Origin: Nocardia blacklockiae
GTDB taxonomy: Bacteria > Actinomycetota > Actinomycetes > Mycobacteriales > Mycobacteriaceae
Length of the DNA: 64,000 nucleotides
Assembly: GCF_015477355.1 (NCBI RefSeq)
Contig: NZ_JADLRJ010000001.1
Location: 806,001 to 870,000, forward strand
Direction: 5' to 3'
A model generated the notes under the pieces. The model was given only the letters and a program-made list of their open reading frames with translations. It was not told the origin of the DNA and made no database searches. This document shows, in pieces, positions 55,025 through 63,127 of the stretch. The position numbers and the translations under genes are program-made. Numbering within the stretch: position 1 is the stretch's first letter; each line of letters starts with the position of its first letter.

Positions 55025-55051
55025 AACGCGCGACGGCCTACTTCAGTTCCC
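55025..55051 (-). promoter_or_regulatory. SigR/SigH-like promoter of rbpA
   Basis: On the minus strand GGGAAC (55051-55046) and GTT (55027-55025) are separated by exactly 18 bases, matching the GGAAY-N18/19-GTT consensus of the thiol-oxidative-stress sigma factors. rbpA is known to be SigR-dependent in Streptomyces coelicolor. A weaker housekeeping-like TTGACC lies just upstream. Confidence 0.65.
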
Positions 55052-55192
55052 GGCGACGGTCAACCCGAATATTCTAGTGGTTTCCGCCGGCGCACGCCGC
55101 CGGGGTGCCGGATACGGGGCCGGTCGGGGCGCCGCGGCGGTTCGCCCGGCGAGTCGTTTGCGTTCGGCCCGCGCGGGGCTATCGTGTCCGGC

Positions 55193-55546
55193 GTGCTTTG
55201 TACGCCCAGGTCAGGCCGTAACGTCCCCGATCGCCGCGTGTCCTGCCTGTGGTGCGGCCGCGAGATCGCCGAATCGGAGGTCGGCCGCCGCCGCCGGTAC
55301 TGCCGCCAGTCGTGCCGTCAACGGGCCTACGAGCACCGGAAAGGCTTGGAGGGCACCGGGATTCCGGAGGACTCGGTGGTGCTGAGCGCTCAGGAGGCCG
55401 CCGATCTGGCCGACCGCTGGTTCGCCGCGCGCTGTGCGGCCGAGGATGTCGCCACCGCCGTCGCCGAGGGCGCGGACGCCGCCGAGTTGGCCGAGCTGAC
55501 CGCCACGCTGGTCGCGCTGACGAAAGAGGCCGAGCGGCTGCGCTGA
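55193..55546 (+). CDS. Small Cys-rich (zinc-ribbon-like) protein beside rbpA
   Basis: 117 residues from GTG 55193; GTG 55184 or GTG 55238 (102 residues) are also possible. A four-cysteine module CLWCGREI...RRRYCRQSCRQRAYEHRK suggests a small zinc-binding, nucleic-acid-like fold. An Ala/Glu-rich helix follows (EAADLADRWFAARCAAEDVATAVAEGADAAELAELTATLVALTKEAERLR). It lies divergent from rbpA, where mycobacteria carry a short conserved gene (Rv2049c). Its last 157 bases overlap the 3' end of the convergent membrane-protein gene. Function unknown. Confidence 0.7.
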   Translation: MLCTPRSGRNVPDRRVSCLWCGREIAESEVGRRRRYCRQSCRQRAYEHRKGLEGTGIPEDSVVLSAQEAADLADRWFAARCAAEDVATAVAEGADAAELAELTATLVALTKEAERLR

Positions 55547-56511
55547 GCGTCGCGGCGAGCCCGCAGCGCGATGGCGACCACGGCGGCGGCGGATGCCAGG
55601 CCGATTCCGGCCGCGGTGAGCGCCGTCTCGGGATCCGGGTGCAGCAGCGGCTGGGCGCGCAGGGCTTGGCGCAGCAGGACCGCGAGCAGTCCGGCGTACC
55701 CGACGGCGAGCACGCCGACGAGGCGGGCGCGGGCGCGTTCGGTGAGCCACGGGTGCCGCCGCGCCAGCCAGGCCAGCGTCACCACGGCCGCGAGCAGCAC
55801 CTGGATGCCGTGCAGTCCGGCGAAGTGCGGGACGCGCAGGTCGCCGCCGGTGGTGCTCCAGTGGGTGACCGGCATGCCGCCGCCGCTGTCGCGGACGGGG
55901 TCCTGGGTGTGGGTCACGGTGTGCCCCGCGGCGAGTGGCACCGGGTGGCCGTCGGCGTCGCGGGCGGTCTGCTCGCCGGTGAAGCCCATGAGGTAGCCGA
56001 GCGCCATTCCCGCGACCGCGAGCGCGAGCCCCGCGTGCACGGCGCGGGTGGTGGGCCGGTCGAGGATGCGCTGCCACGCGAGAATCAGCACGATCGCGAG
56101 GTTGGCGACGAACAACCCCGGCACCCCCGAGGCGAACACGATCTGCCCGATGTCGTTCACCCGGTCGGTGTGGTCGGCGTTGAAGTGGCTGAACGTGCCC
56201 CGCGCGGCCTGCAGCACGATGAACCCGACGTCGACGAACCCCGTCACCGCGAACACGGTCCCCAGCCACCAGGTGGCCCGAGCCCCCTTGTGCGGCAACG
56301 ACAACAACCACGCCAACGTCGCCGAGTAGAGAAAGAACGCCACCCCGAACTTGAACGGCTTGAGCCACACCGACTCACCGAGCAACTGCCGATGATCGAC
56401 GACCATGGCTCCCAGACAGAACAGCGCCAACACCCCCATCAGCCCGGTGGCCGCAACCAGCGGCCGATGCGAACGCCGAAGAGAGGCAACGGAACCAGCA
56501 ATCGAGGACAT
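55390..56511 (-). CDS. Polytopic membrane protein, 3' end antisense to neighbour
   Basis: 373 residues from ATG 56511. About eight hydrophobic helices (LVAATGLMGVLALFCLGAMVV, FKFGVAFFLYSATLAWLL, WLGTVFAVTGFVDVGFIVLQ, LAIVLILAWQ, AGLALAVAGMALGYLMGF, HGIQVLLAAVVTLAWLA, LVGVLAVGYAGLLAVLL, AAGIGLASAAAVVAIAL) with a polar loop rich in His and Thr around residues 185-235. The final ~48 residues (SASFVSATSVAVSSANSAASAPSATAV) are low-complexity and antisense to the Cys-rich gene, so the tail may be unstructured or the functional protein may end near residue 325. Family not recognised. Confidence 0.75.
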   Translation of the reverse strand: MSSIAGSVASLRRSHRPLVAATGLMGVLALFCLGAMVVDHRQLLGESVWLKPFKFGVAFFLYSATLAWLLSLPHKGARATWWLGTVFAVTGFVDVGFIVLQAARGTFSHFNADHTDRVNDIGQIVFASGVPGLFVANLAIVLILAWQRILDRPTTRAVHAGLALAVAGMALGYLMGFTGEQTARDADGHPVPLAAGHTVTHTQDPVRDSGGGMPVTHWSTTGGDLRVPHFAGLHGIQVLLAAVVTLAWLARRHPWLTERARARLVGVLAVGYAGLLAVLLRQALRAQPLLHPDPETALTAAGIGLASAAAVVAIALRARRDAQRSRSASFVSATSVAVSSANSAASAPSATAVATSSAAQRAANQRSARSAAS

Positions 56512-56593
56512 GCCACGAACCTAGGAACCCCGCCCCCACAACCACGTCCCCCTCGAGTGCTGTCCCCACCCACTACCTCGGTACTACCTCACC

Positions 56594-57280
56594 TCAGTCC
56601 CTCACACCCCCCACTTCGATCCCGCGCCCCACCAGCCACGGCACCGGATCCATCTTCTCCCCGCCTTCCCCGGCCCACACCTCGTAGTGCAGATGCGGCC
56701 CCGTCGAATATCCCCGATTCCCCACGGTCGCAATGACATCCCCGGCTCGCACCTGCTGACCGACCCCGACCAGCACGTCGTTCACATGCCCGTAAACCCC
56801 CACGGTCCCGTCGTCCTGCCGCACCCGCACCCACATCCCGAACCCCGACGCGGGCCCGGCCTCGATGACGACCCCGTCGGTCACCGACGCGATCGGAGCC
56901 CCCAGTGCGTCGGCGAAGTCGATCCCGCCGTGCAATGCCCCCCACCGCAGTCCGAACACGGAGCTGAGCGCTCCGGCGACGGGCCGCACGGTGGTCGGCC
57001 GGGTGTCCTTGGCGGCCTTGGCCATCGCCCACTCGACGGGCATGGGGGGTACGGCCTCGGGCGGCTCGGCCACGGCGGCGGCCGTTGCAGATACCGGCGA
57101 TTCGACGGTCGCCACGGCGGGCAGCGACTGCCGCACGGCCGCCAGTCCGGCCGCGGAACTGTCTCCCCGGCCCTCGACAGCGGTGAAGGTCCCCACCGAG
57201 GCCCCGACGACGGCGGTGAGCGCGACGGCCCGGGCAGCACGGCGGGCCCGGCGCGAAGATAACGGAACGGTCACGGGCAT
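56594..57280 (-). CDS. M23-family (LytM-like) metallopeptidase, secreted
   Basis: 228 residues from ATG 57280. An N-terminal signal/anchor (RRARRAARAVALTAVVGASVGTFTAVEG) and a ~65-residue Ala/Pro/Val-rich linker lead to a peptidase_M23 domain with zinc ligands in LHGGIDFADALGAPI (HxxxD) and GPHLHYEVW (HxH). GVYGHVNDVLVGVGQQVRAGDVIATVGNRGYSTG lies between them. All four expected zinc and catalytic residues are present, so it should be an active peptidoglycan peptide cross-link hydrolase outside the membrane. 82 bases separate it from the next minus-strand gene. Confidence 0.9.
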   Translation of the reverse strand: MPVTVPLSSRRARRAARAVALTAVVGASVGTFTAVEGRGDSSAAGLAAVRQSLPAVATVESPVSATAAAVAEPPEAVPPMPVEWAMAKAAKDTRPTTVRPVAGALSSVFGLRWGALHGGIDFADALGAPIASVTDGVVIEAGPASGFGMWVRVRQDDGTVGVYGHVNDVLVGVGQQVRAGDVIATVGNRGYSTGPHLHYEVWAGEGGEKMDPVPWLVGRGIEVGGVRD

Positions 57281-57461
57281 GGCTCGCAACCTACGACAGT
57301 TCCCGCCCGGTTCCGGCCTCGTGTCGTGACCGTCACAGCCCGGCAAACCCGCAGACGATCTCTCCGGTTCCGCTGACGAAGCGCAGGTAAGCCCGCGCCG
57401 ACCGGGGCCGATCCGAGACCGCGCGGGAGTTGACCGAACGCCCTCGGGCGGCGCAGTCTGT

Positions 57462-57477
57462 GTTAGTGCAGACTAAC
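57462..57477. promoter_or_regulatory. Palindrome overlapping the ArsR start
   Basis: GTTAGT-GCAG-ACTAAC, perfect 6-bp arms with a 4-bp spacer, covering the candidate GTG start at 57466. A likely ArsR autorepression site. Confidence 0.65.
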
Positions 57478-57795
57478 GGAGTGCGTGCGCTGACGGCCTT
57501 GGCCGATCCGACGCGCCGCGCCATCTTCGAGGCGCTGCCGCAGGCGCCGCGCGCGGTGGGGGAGCTGGCCGCCGTGGTGGGGGTGAGCAGTTCGGCGGTC
57601 TCGCAGCATCTGCGGGTGCTGCGCGCGGCGCGGCTGGTGATGGTGCGCCCGCACGGCAACCGGCGGCTGTACTCGCTGGATCCGCGCGGGCTGGCCGACG
57701 CCCGCGACTACTTGGAGCAGTTCTGGCCGAGCGCGCTGGCGGCGTACGCGGCGGCGCTGTCGCAGGCGGGCGGCGCTCAGCCCACGCGGCGGTAG
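57466..57795 (+). CDS. ArsR-family winged-helix regulator
   Basis: 109 residues from GTG 57466; GTG 57481 would give 104. An ArsR-type wHTH: VRALTALADPTRRAIFEALPQAPRAVGELAAVVGVSSSAVSQHLRVLRAARLVMVRPHGNRRLYSLDPRGL, followed by LADARDYLEQFWPSALAAYAAALSQ, typical of the SRPBCC-linked, metal-independent subgroup; there is no metal-binding CxC. It probably represses its own gene through the overlapping palindrome. It overlaps the convergent GT9 gene by 19 bases. Usual SRPBCC partners of such regulators are not next to it. Confidence 0.85.
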   Translation: MQTNGVRALTALADPTRRAIFEALPQAPRAVGELAAVVGVSSSAVSQHLRVLRAARLVMVRPHGNRRLYSLDPRGLADARDYLEQFWPSALAAYAAALSQAGGAQPTRR

Positions 57796-58763
57796 GTGGG
57801 GCTGCGCCGATCGGGTTCGGCGCCGGGCCACGGCCGCTTGCGGAACTGCTTGTCGATGGCGTCGATCACCTCGGGGACGCTGATCTCGAGCAGGCCGGGG
57901 TCGGGGGTGTCGGCGTGGTGGTCGCCGGTGCGCCCGGCCCACAGCACGACGTGGCGGCCCAGCAGGTGCGGCGGCGGGCCGCTGTGGCTGGGGGCGGTGG
58001 GCCCGAACAGCAGGACGGTCCGGGTGCCGAACGCCGTGGCCAGGTGCGCGACGCCGGTGTCGCCGCAGACCACCAGCGCGGCCTCGGCGACGGTCGCGGA
58101 TAGCTCGATGAGGTTCTGCTGCCCGGCGAGGACCTGCCGGTGCGGCAGCCCGGCGCGCGCGGCGATGTTCAGCGCGATCTCGCGTTCGAATTCGTCGCCG
58201 GTGAGCACCACCTCGCGGCCCTGCACCAGCAGGTGGCGGACCACGGCGGCGAAACGCTCGGGCGGCCAGCGCCGGGCGGGGGACCCGGCGCCGATGTGCA
58301 CGACGACGCAGTCGCGGTGGCTGGTGGTGGCGACCGGCGGGACCAGGCCGAGGTTGCGGCGGTCGGCGGCGATGCCGTCGGCTTCCAGGAGGTGACACCA
58401 GCGGTCGACGTCGTGCATGTCCTGCTGCCAGGCCGGCCCGGCCAGCTCGGGGAAGGCGGCGTTGCGGTAGGTGAGGATGCGGCGCGGATTGGTCTTGACC
58501 AACTCCACGATGCCCTCGGCGCCGGCGCCGTGCAGGTTGACCGCCAGCGCCGGGGCTTCGCCGTCGTAGCGCAGGCTCTCCGGGTCCGGGGTGGGCACCA
58601 TCGCGTCGACGGACGCGATCAGATCGACGATCGGCTTGAGCCGGTGCGGCGCGGCCAGCGCGATGTGATCATGTGGCCTGGCCCGGCGCAGCGCGCGTAG
58701 TGCCGGGACCGCGGTGAGCAGATCACCGAGTCCGCGTGCGCGCAGCACGAGTACAACCGCCAC
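57777..58763 (-). CDS. GT9 (heptosyltransferase-like) glycosyltransferase
   Basis: 328 residues from GTG 58763. A GT-B fold protein of family 9: LVLRARGLGDLLTAVPALRALRRARP at the N-terminus, CVVVHIGAGSPARRWPPERFAAVVRHL (phosphate/acceptor site), VVLTGDEFE, LIELSATVAEAALVVCGDTGVAHLATAFGTRTVLLFGPTAPSHSGPP (donor-binding block with Asp-Thr-Gly). Gram-positive members transfer sugars from nucleotide donors to cell-wall or small-molecule acceptors. The acceptor is unknown here. No other sugar gene is nearby. Confidence 0.88.
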   Translation of the reverse strand: MAVVLVLRARGLGDLLTAVPALRALRRARPHDHIALAAPHRLKPIVDLIASVDAMVPTPDPESLRYDGEAPALAVNLHGAGAEGIVELVKTNPRRILTYRNAAFPELAGPAWQQDMHDVDRWCHLLEADGIAADRRNLGLVPPVATTSHRDCVVVHIGAGSPARRWPPERFAAVVRHLLVQGREVVLTGDEFEREIALNIAARAGLPHRQVLAGQQNLIELSATVAEAALVVCGDTGVAHLATAFGTRTVLLFGPTAPSHSGPPPHLLGRHVVLWAGRTGDHHADTPDPGLLEISVPEVIDAIDKQFRKRPWPGAEPDRRSPTYRRVG

Positions 58764-59116
58764 CCTCTTCTCCTAGCCATCCACCGAGCGACCCACGACA
58801 ACCCGACCCACTTCGCCCCCGTGCCCGCAGGACACGGCATGGACTTGAGAGAGCCACTTGGAGAGGACTACCCGAGGCATGCGACAGCGAAACGCGTAAT
58901 CGCGGCGATCGGCGTCGCGGCGCGCTACTCGCCGGGGACGGACTTCCGGCGGCGGGGTCTGGGCAACTTATCGGCCGGTTTCCCGCGTACGGGCGGCTCA
59001 ATCACGGGCTCGGCGGTATGTTTCGGCGGCGGCCGATGCGCATCGTCCGAAAGACGGTGATTCCTACTACTACCGAGTGTCGTTGACGGGGTGTCGATCA
59101 ACTAGGCTGTGCGGTC
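58764..59116. other. 353-bp intergenic region, no gene supported
   Basis: Between the divergent GT9 and small membrane-protein genes. Short open frames here (for example 58821-59060) have no ribosome site, no recognisable motif and no third-position bias, so I treat them as chance. The segment TGATTCCTACTACTACCGAGTG around 59058 is comparatively AT-rich and may contain the promoter of the 59117 gene. Confidence 0.5.
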
Positions 59117-59467
59117 ATGACATTCGTGTACAACCTGGTCGTCGCGGCGCACTTGCTCGGCCTGGCCGCCGTCATCGGCGGCTACGCGTCGGGGCGGCCG
59201 AAGGTGAACGAGGTGATGGTCTGGGGCGCGCGGGCGCAGATCCTCACCGGCCTGGCGCTGGTGGGCATGGCCGACGGCATCGACTCGCTGGACAAGAACC
59301 TGGTGATGGCCAAGGTCGTCGTCAAGCTGGTGATCGCGGTGGCGGTGGCGGGCCTGGCCGAGGTGGCGCACGCGGACGCCAAGCGCGGGAAGACGATCGC
59401 GTGGATGGCCGACGCCGCGGGCGGGCTCGCGATCGTGAACGTGCTCGTGGCCGTGCTCTGGACCTGA
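59117..59467 (+). CDS. Small membrane protein, about four helices
   Basis: 116 residues from ATG 59117. Helices: FVYNLVVAAHLLGLAAVIGGYASG, MVWGARAQILTGLALVGMA, MAKVVVKLVIAVAVAGLAEVAHA, and AWMADAAGGLAIVNVLVAVLW. A His in the first helix and Lys/Arg between helices 2 and 3 are conserved-looking features of small actinobacterial integral membrane proteins; I do not know the function. No clear operon partner: the next gene starts 139 bases downstream on the same strand. Confidence 0.8.
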   Translation: MTFVYNLVVAAHLLGLAAVIGGYASGRPKVNEVMVWGARAQILTGLALVGMADGIDSLDKNLVMAKVVVKLVIAVAVAGLAEVAHADAKRGKTIAWMADAAGGLAIVNVLVAVLWT

Positions 59468-59606
59468 GCTCGCGGTACGGCAGTGGCGGCTGCCGGGGCG
59501 CGTTGACAAGCGGTGTAACGGCGCTCACACTCGTGACTGTATTCGGGACCGCAGGCCTGCTCACCGTGCGATTCCGGTCATCCGGCGAAGCTCGTGAGGG
59601 ACAACG

Positions 59607-60299
59607 ATGTCCGACAGCGATCATGATCATCTCCCCGCCTTCGCGATACCGCGCATCCCGGCGCGCCGGTTCGGGCCGCAGCCGCACTCCGCGGCCCGCG
59701 ACTCGTCCGTCCCGGTCTCGTATCTGCCCTCGGCCGACCTGGATCACTGTGCCCGCCACCGGGTCTCGCTGTACGGCAGCTGGCTGTGGCGGCGGCTGCA
59801 CCCCGCCCAGCGCCGCGATCTCGGCCGGCGCGAGTGGGTGCGGCAGCTGACGGCGGGGATGTCCGCGCAGTCGGTGCTGCTGCGGTTACCGGCCGAGTCG
59901 GTGCCGGATCATGGTCGCTCGCACCGCAATTCGGTGATGTTCCTGCGGCTGGTCGCGGCCACCGGACCGGGCCCCGGTCAGCCGCCGCCCGTGCTGCGGC
60001 TGGCCGCGACGTGGCTGCCGCCGGGCCGGGAAGATTCCGGCGTGCTGCTGCTGGCCGAGCAGACCGCCGCCCAGCTGGCGACCGCGCTCGCCGACGACCC
60101 GCGGCGGCAGACGCGCATCCGGCACACGGCCCGGCTGCGACTGCACACGGGACTGCGGCACCTCGAACAGGCCCGCGACGAACTGGTCGCCGCCGTGAAT
60201 GCCCGTGCGCCGGTGGGCGATCCGCTGCTGCGGTGGGCGCTGGCTGCGGCGCACGCGGCCGCCCACGCGCTGGTCCTGCACCCCGAACTGCGGCCCTAG
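59607..60299 (+). CDS. Hypothetical soluble protein
   Basis: 230 residues from ATG 59607. Not recognised. It has no signal peptide or membrane helix. The N-terminal 45 residues are polar (SDSDHDHLPAFAIPRIPARRFGPQPH). The centre reads SLYGSWLWRRLHPAQRRDLGRREWVRQLTAGMSAQSVLLRLPAESV. The C-terminal half is helical (LLAEQTAAQLATALADDPRRQTRIRHTARLRLHTGLRHLEQARDELVAAVNA). Its stop codon shares the palindrome CTAG with the stop of the convergent GH15 gene, so the two genes overlap by 4 bases. Confidence 0.75.
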   Translation: MSDSDHDHLPAFAIPRIPARRFGPQPHSAARDSSVPVSYLPSADLDHCARHRVSLYGSWLWRRLHPAQRRDLGRREWVRQLTAGMSAQSVLLRLPAESVPDHGRSHRNSVMFLRLVAATGPGPGQPPPVLRLAATWLPPGREDSGVLLLAEQTAAQLATALADDPRRQTRIRHTARLRLHTGLRHLEQARDELVAAVNARAPVGDPLLRWALAAAHAAAHALVLHPELRP

Positions 60300-62119
60300 C
60301 CGCCGGCGCGGTCGAGCGCGGCGTCGAGCGCCAGCGCGGCATCGATGAGCGCGAGATGGGTGAAGGCCTGGGGAAAGTTGCCGAGCTGCGCGCCGGTCAG
60401 CCCGATCTCCTCGGCGTAGAGGCCGACGTGGTTGGCGTAGGTGAGCATCTTCTCGAACACCAGCCGCGCCTGTTCCAGCTCGCCGGCGTGGGTGAGCGCG
60501 GTGACGTAGGTGAAGGTGCACAGCGAGAACGTGCCTTCGTTGCCGCGCAACCCGTCCGGCGCCGCCTCGGGGTCGTAGCGGTACACGAGACTGTCGGTGA
60601 CCAGTTCCTCGCGCATCGCGGCGAGGGTGGACAGCCACTGCGGGTCGCGCGGGGCGACGAACCCGACCTGCGCCATGCGCAGCAGCGACGAGTCGAGCAC
60701 CTCGCTGTCGTAGTGCTGGACGAACGCGCGCCGCCGCGGATGCCAGCCCTGCGCCCACACCTGGTGGTGGATGAGGTCGCGTTGCAGCCGCCACTGGTCG
60801 ACGGGGCCGGGCAGGCCGTGACGGGCGGCGAGGCGCAGCGCGCGGTCGAACGCCACCCAGCTCATCACCCGGCCGTAGGTGAATTCGGCACGGCCGCCGC
60901 GGGTTTCCCAGATCCCCTCCTCGGGCTGGTCCCAATGCACGGTGAGCCATTTGAGCAGCCCGGTCACGGACTGCCAGCCGTCGTGGCCGATCCGCAGGCC
61001 GCGGCGGTCGCCCTGGTAGAGGGCGTCGAGCAGTTCGCCGTAGATGTCGAGCTGGAGTTGCCCGGCGGCGTCGTTGCCGATCCGCACGGGCCGCGAGCCG
61101 CGGTAGCCCTCGAGGTGGTCGAGGGTTTCCTCGCGCAGCCGCGCCGAACCGTCGACCCGGTACATGATCTGCAGCGGTTCGCCGGTGTCGCGGTAGCGGG
61201 CGCGCAGCCACTGCGCGAACGCGGCGGCCTCGTCGGTGAATCCGAGGGCCAGCAGCGACGAGATCGACAGCGACGCGTCGCGGATCCAGGTGAAGCGGTA
61301 GTCCCAATTGCGTTCGCCGCCGAGCTGTTCGGGCAGTCCGGCGGTGGCCGCGGCGACCAGGGCGCCGGTCGGGGCGTAGGTGAGCAGTTTGAGGGTGATC
61401 GCCGAGCGGTGCACCTGTTCGCGCCAGCGCCCCCGGTAGGTGCAGCGGGCCAGCCAGGTGTGCCAGAACCGGACGGTGTCGTCGAACAACGCCTCGATGT
61501 CGCCGACGGGGATCGCGTGCGGGGGCCGCGGCGTGCCGGTGTCGAGGACGAACCCGCGGACCTGCCCGGCGGCCAGCGGCAGCAGGGCGTGCAGTGCGGC
61601 GTTCTCGGTGACCTGGACCTGGGCGAGACGGGTGTCGCCGGGTTCGCGCACCGCGTGCAGGGTCAGGCCGAGGTCGCCGGCGTCGAAGGTGGCGCCGTCG
61701 GCGGTCGCGGTGGTGACGTGGGCGCGGCGGCCGTAGTCGAAGCGCGGCGCGACGTCGAGTTCGAAGGTGAGGTGCCCGCGCACGCAGCGCAGCATCCGCA
61801 CCAGCCGGTGCTCGCCGGTGCCGGTGTGGCCGGCGGACGGCATGAAGTCGACGACCTCGCCGGTGCCCTCCTCGGTGAGGAAGCGGGTGATCAGGATCGC
61901 GGTGTCGGGGAAGTACATCTGCATGCTGCGGTAGGGCCGCTGGGCGGGCCGGATCCGGCAGTGCCCGCCCCGGCGGTGGTCCAGCAGCGCGGCGAACACG
62001 CTGGGCGAGTCGAAGCGGGGGCTGCAGAACCAGTCGACGGTGCCGTCGACGGTGACCAGCGCCGCGGTCTGGAGATCGCCGATCAGGCCGTGGTCGGCGA
62101 TCGGTGGGTAGTCGCTCAC
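60296..62119 (-). CDS. GH15-family glucoamylase/trehalase-like protein
   Basis: 607 residues from GTG 62119 (GTGA overlap with the upstream SHOCT gene). An N-terminal beta-sandwich domain (YPPIADHGLIGDLQTAALVTVDGTVDWFCSPRFDSPSVFAALLD) precedes an (alpha/alpha)6 barrel of family GH15: GGERNWDYRFTWIRDASLSISSLLALGF, SWVAFDRALRLAARHGLP, and RGNEGTFSLCTFTYVTALTHAG, where the Glu of GNEGTF is a catalytic acid candidate. Mycobacterial relatives have been described as trehalases. It should hydrolyse alpha-glucosidic links, trehalose being the most plausible substrate. It has no signal peptide, so it acts in the cytosol. Confidence 0.9.
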   Translation of the reverse strand: MSDYPPIADHGLIGDLQTAALVTVDGTVDWFCSPRFDSPSVFAALLDHRRGGHCRIRPAQRPYRSMQMYFPDTAILITRFLTEEGTGEVVDFMPSAGHTGTGEHRLVRMLRCVRGHLTFELDVAPRFDYGRRAHVTTATADGATFDAGDLGLTLHAVREPGDTRLAQVQVTENAALHALLPLAAGQVRGFVLDTGTPRPPHAIPVGDIEALFDDTVRFWHTWLARCTYRGRWREQVHRSAITLKLLTYAPTGALVAAATAGLPEQLGGERNWDYRFTWIRDASLSISSLLALGFTDEAAAFAQWLRARYRDTGEPLQIMYRVDGSARLREETLDHLEGYRGSRPVRIGNDAAGQLQLDIYGELLDALYQGDRRGLRIGHDGWQSVTGLLKWLTVHWDQPEEGIWETRGGRAEFTYGRVMSWVAFDRALRLAARHGLPGPVDQWRLQRDLIHHQVWAQGWHPRRRAFVQHYDSEVLDSSLLRMAQVGFVAPRDPQWLSTLAAMREELVTDSLVYRYDPEAAPDGLRGNEGTFSLCTFTYVTALTHAGELEQARLVFEKMLTYANHVGLYAEEIGLTGAQLGNFPQAFTHLALIDAALALDAALDRAGG

Positions 62120-62493
62120 GTGAACCTCCTGGTGATGCGGTCGAATTCGGCGTCGGTGAGCAGTCCCTCGTCGTGCAGCCGGGCGGCGTCGGCCAGCGGC
62201 GGGCTGTCGGCGCGGGCGACGCGGCGGATGTAGTCGGCCTCGGCCTCTTGGCGGCGCCGTAGGTCGGCGGCCGAGCGTTCCGCCATGGCCCGGCCGCGCA
62301 CGATCAGATAGATCAGCGCGGTCACGAACGGCACGAACAGCAGGCACACCACCCACAGCGCCTTCGCCCAGCCCGGCAGCCGGTGGTCGCGGAACAGGTC
62401 GGCGAGGATCGAGAAGAGCACCATCAGGTACGCGACGAAGAAGAAGCTGACGATGATGAACCAGACGATGTCCCAGAACGACATCTCCCACAT
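62116..62493 (-). CDS. SHOCT-domain membrane protein
   Basis: 125 residues from ATG 62493 with GGAGG five bases upstream. Two membrane helices (FWDIVWFIIVSFFFVAYLMVLFSILADLF and AKALWVVCLLFVPFVTALIYLIV; PLDF-like phospholipase D N-terminal fold) precede a charged stretch and a C-terminal SHOCT motif (ADAARLHDEGLLTDAEFDRITRRF). Such proteins are common in actinobacteria; the SHOCT end is thought to mediate oligomerisation. Translationally coupled to the GH15 gene. Role unknown. Confidence 0.87.
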   Translation of the reverse strand: MWEMSFWDIVWFIIVSFFFVAYLMVLFSILADLFRDHRLPGWAKALWVVCLLFVPFVTALIYLIVRGRAMAERSAADLRRRQEAEADYIRRVARADSPPLADAARLHDEGLLTDAEFDRITRRFT

Positions 62494-62710
62494 CCTTTCC
62501 TCCGGCCGCGCGCCGGGGCGGCGCGCGGCGGCGAGCGTACGGAATACGACTGTGCCGGAGCGGTTTTGCGGACTCTTCGTTCGCGGCGGATGAATTCCGG
62601 TCCGGGGCGCGGGAATTCGCGGTGGGTTCATCCGATTCGGGGGAAGCCGATTCCGGCGGCGCGGCGCAGGTTCGTAGGTGCGTCCACGACCGTCAGGAAG
62701 GGGTTGGGTC

Positions 62711-63127
62711 ATGAAGGAGAGCGCGGACATCGAGCCGGTGTCGCATCGCACGGAGGTTCCCGCGGGGGTGATCGCCGCGGGAATTCTGCTGGTGACCGTC
62801 GGGGTGCTCGATATTCTGCAGGGCATTTCCGCGGTGGGCGCCGACCAGTTGTATGTGGTCGGCGTGGAGTACGTGTATCGGTTCGACACCACGGCGTGGG
62901 GGTGGATTCACATCGCGGTGGGCATCGTGCTGGTGCTCACCGGGATCGGGTTGATGAGCGGTGCGCGGTGGGCCCGGTGGGCGGCGATGGCGGTGGCGGC
63001 GCTGTCGATCGTCGCGAATTTCATGTCGCTGCCGTATTTCCCGGCGTGGTCGTTCCTGGTGATCCTGCTGGATGTGGTGGTGATCTGGGCGGTGGCGACC
63101 TGGCACATCCGGTCGCGGGCGCGTTGA
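62711..63127 (+). CDS. Four-helix membrane protein (DUF7144-like)
   Basis: 138 residues from ATG 62711. Four helices: GVIAAGILLVTVGVLDILQGISAV, the amphipathic YVVGVEYVYRFDTTAWGWIHIAVGIVLVLTGIGL, AAMAVAALSIVANFMSLPY, and WSFLVILLDVVVIWAVATWHI. The pattern (VGVLDILQG, DTTAWGWIHIAVG, NFMSLPYFPAW) is a common actinobacterial membrane-protein family that I recall as DUF7144. No function is known. It overlaps the SulP-type gene at its end (TTGA), so the two are probably co-transcribed. Confidence 0.85.
   Translation: MKESADIEPVSHRTEVPAGVIAAGILLVTVGVLDILQGISAVGADQLYVVGVEYVYRFDTTAWGWIHIAVGIVLVLTGIGLMSGARWARWAAMAVAALSIVANFMSLPYFPAWSFLVILLDVVVIWAVATWHIRSRAR

Noticed and set aside
58821-59060. Small gene in the gap between GT9 and the membrane-protein gene
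   Set aside because: No ribosome site, motif or codon-position bias. Several overlapping short frames exist equally well.
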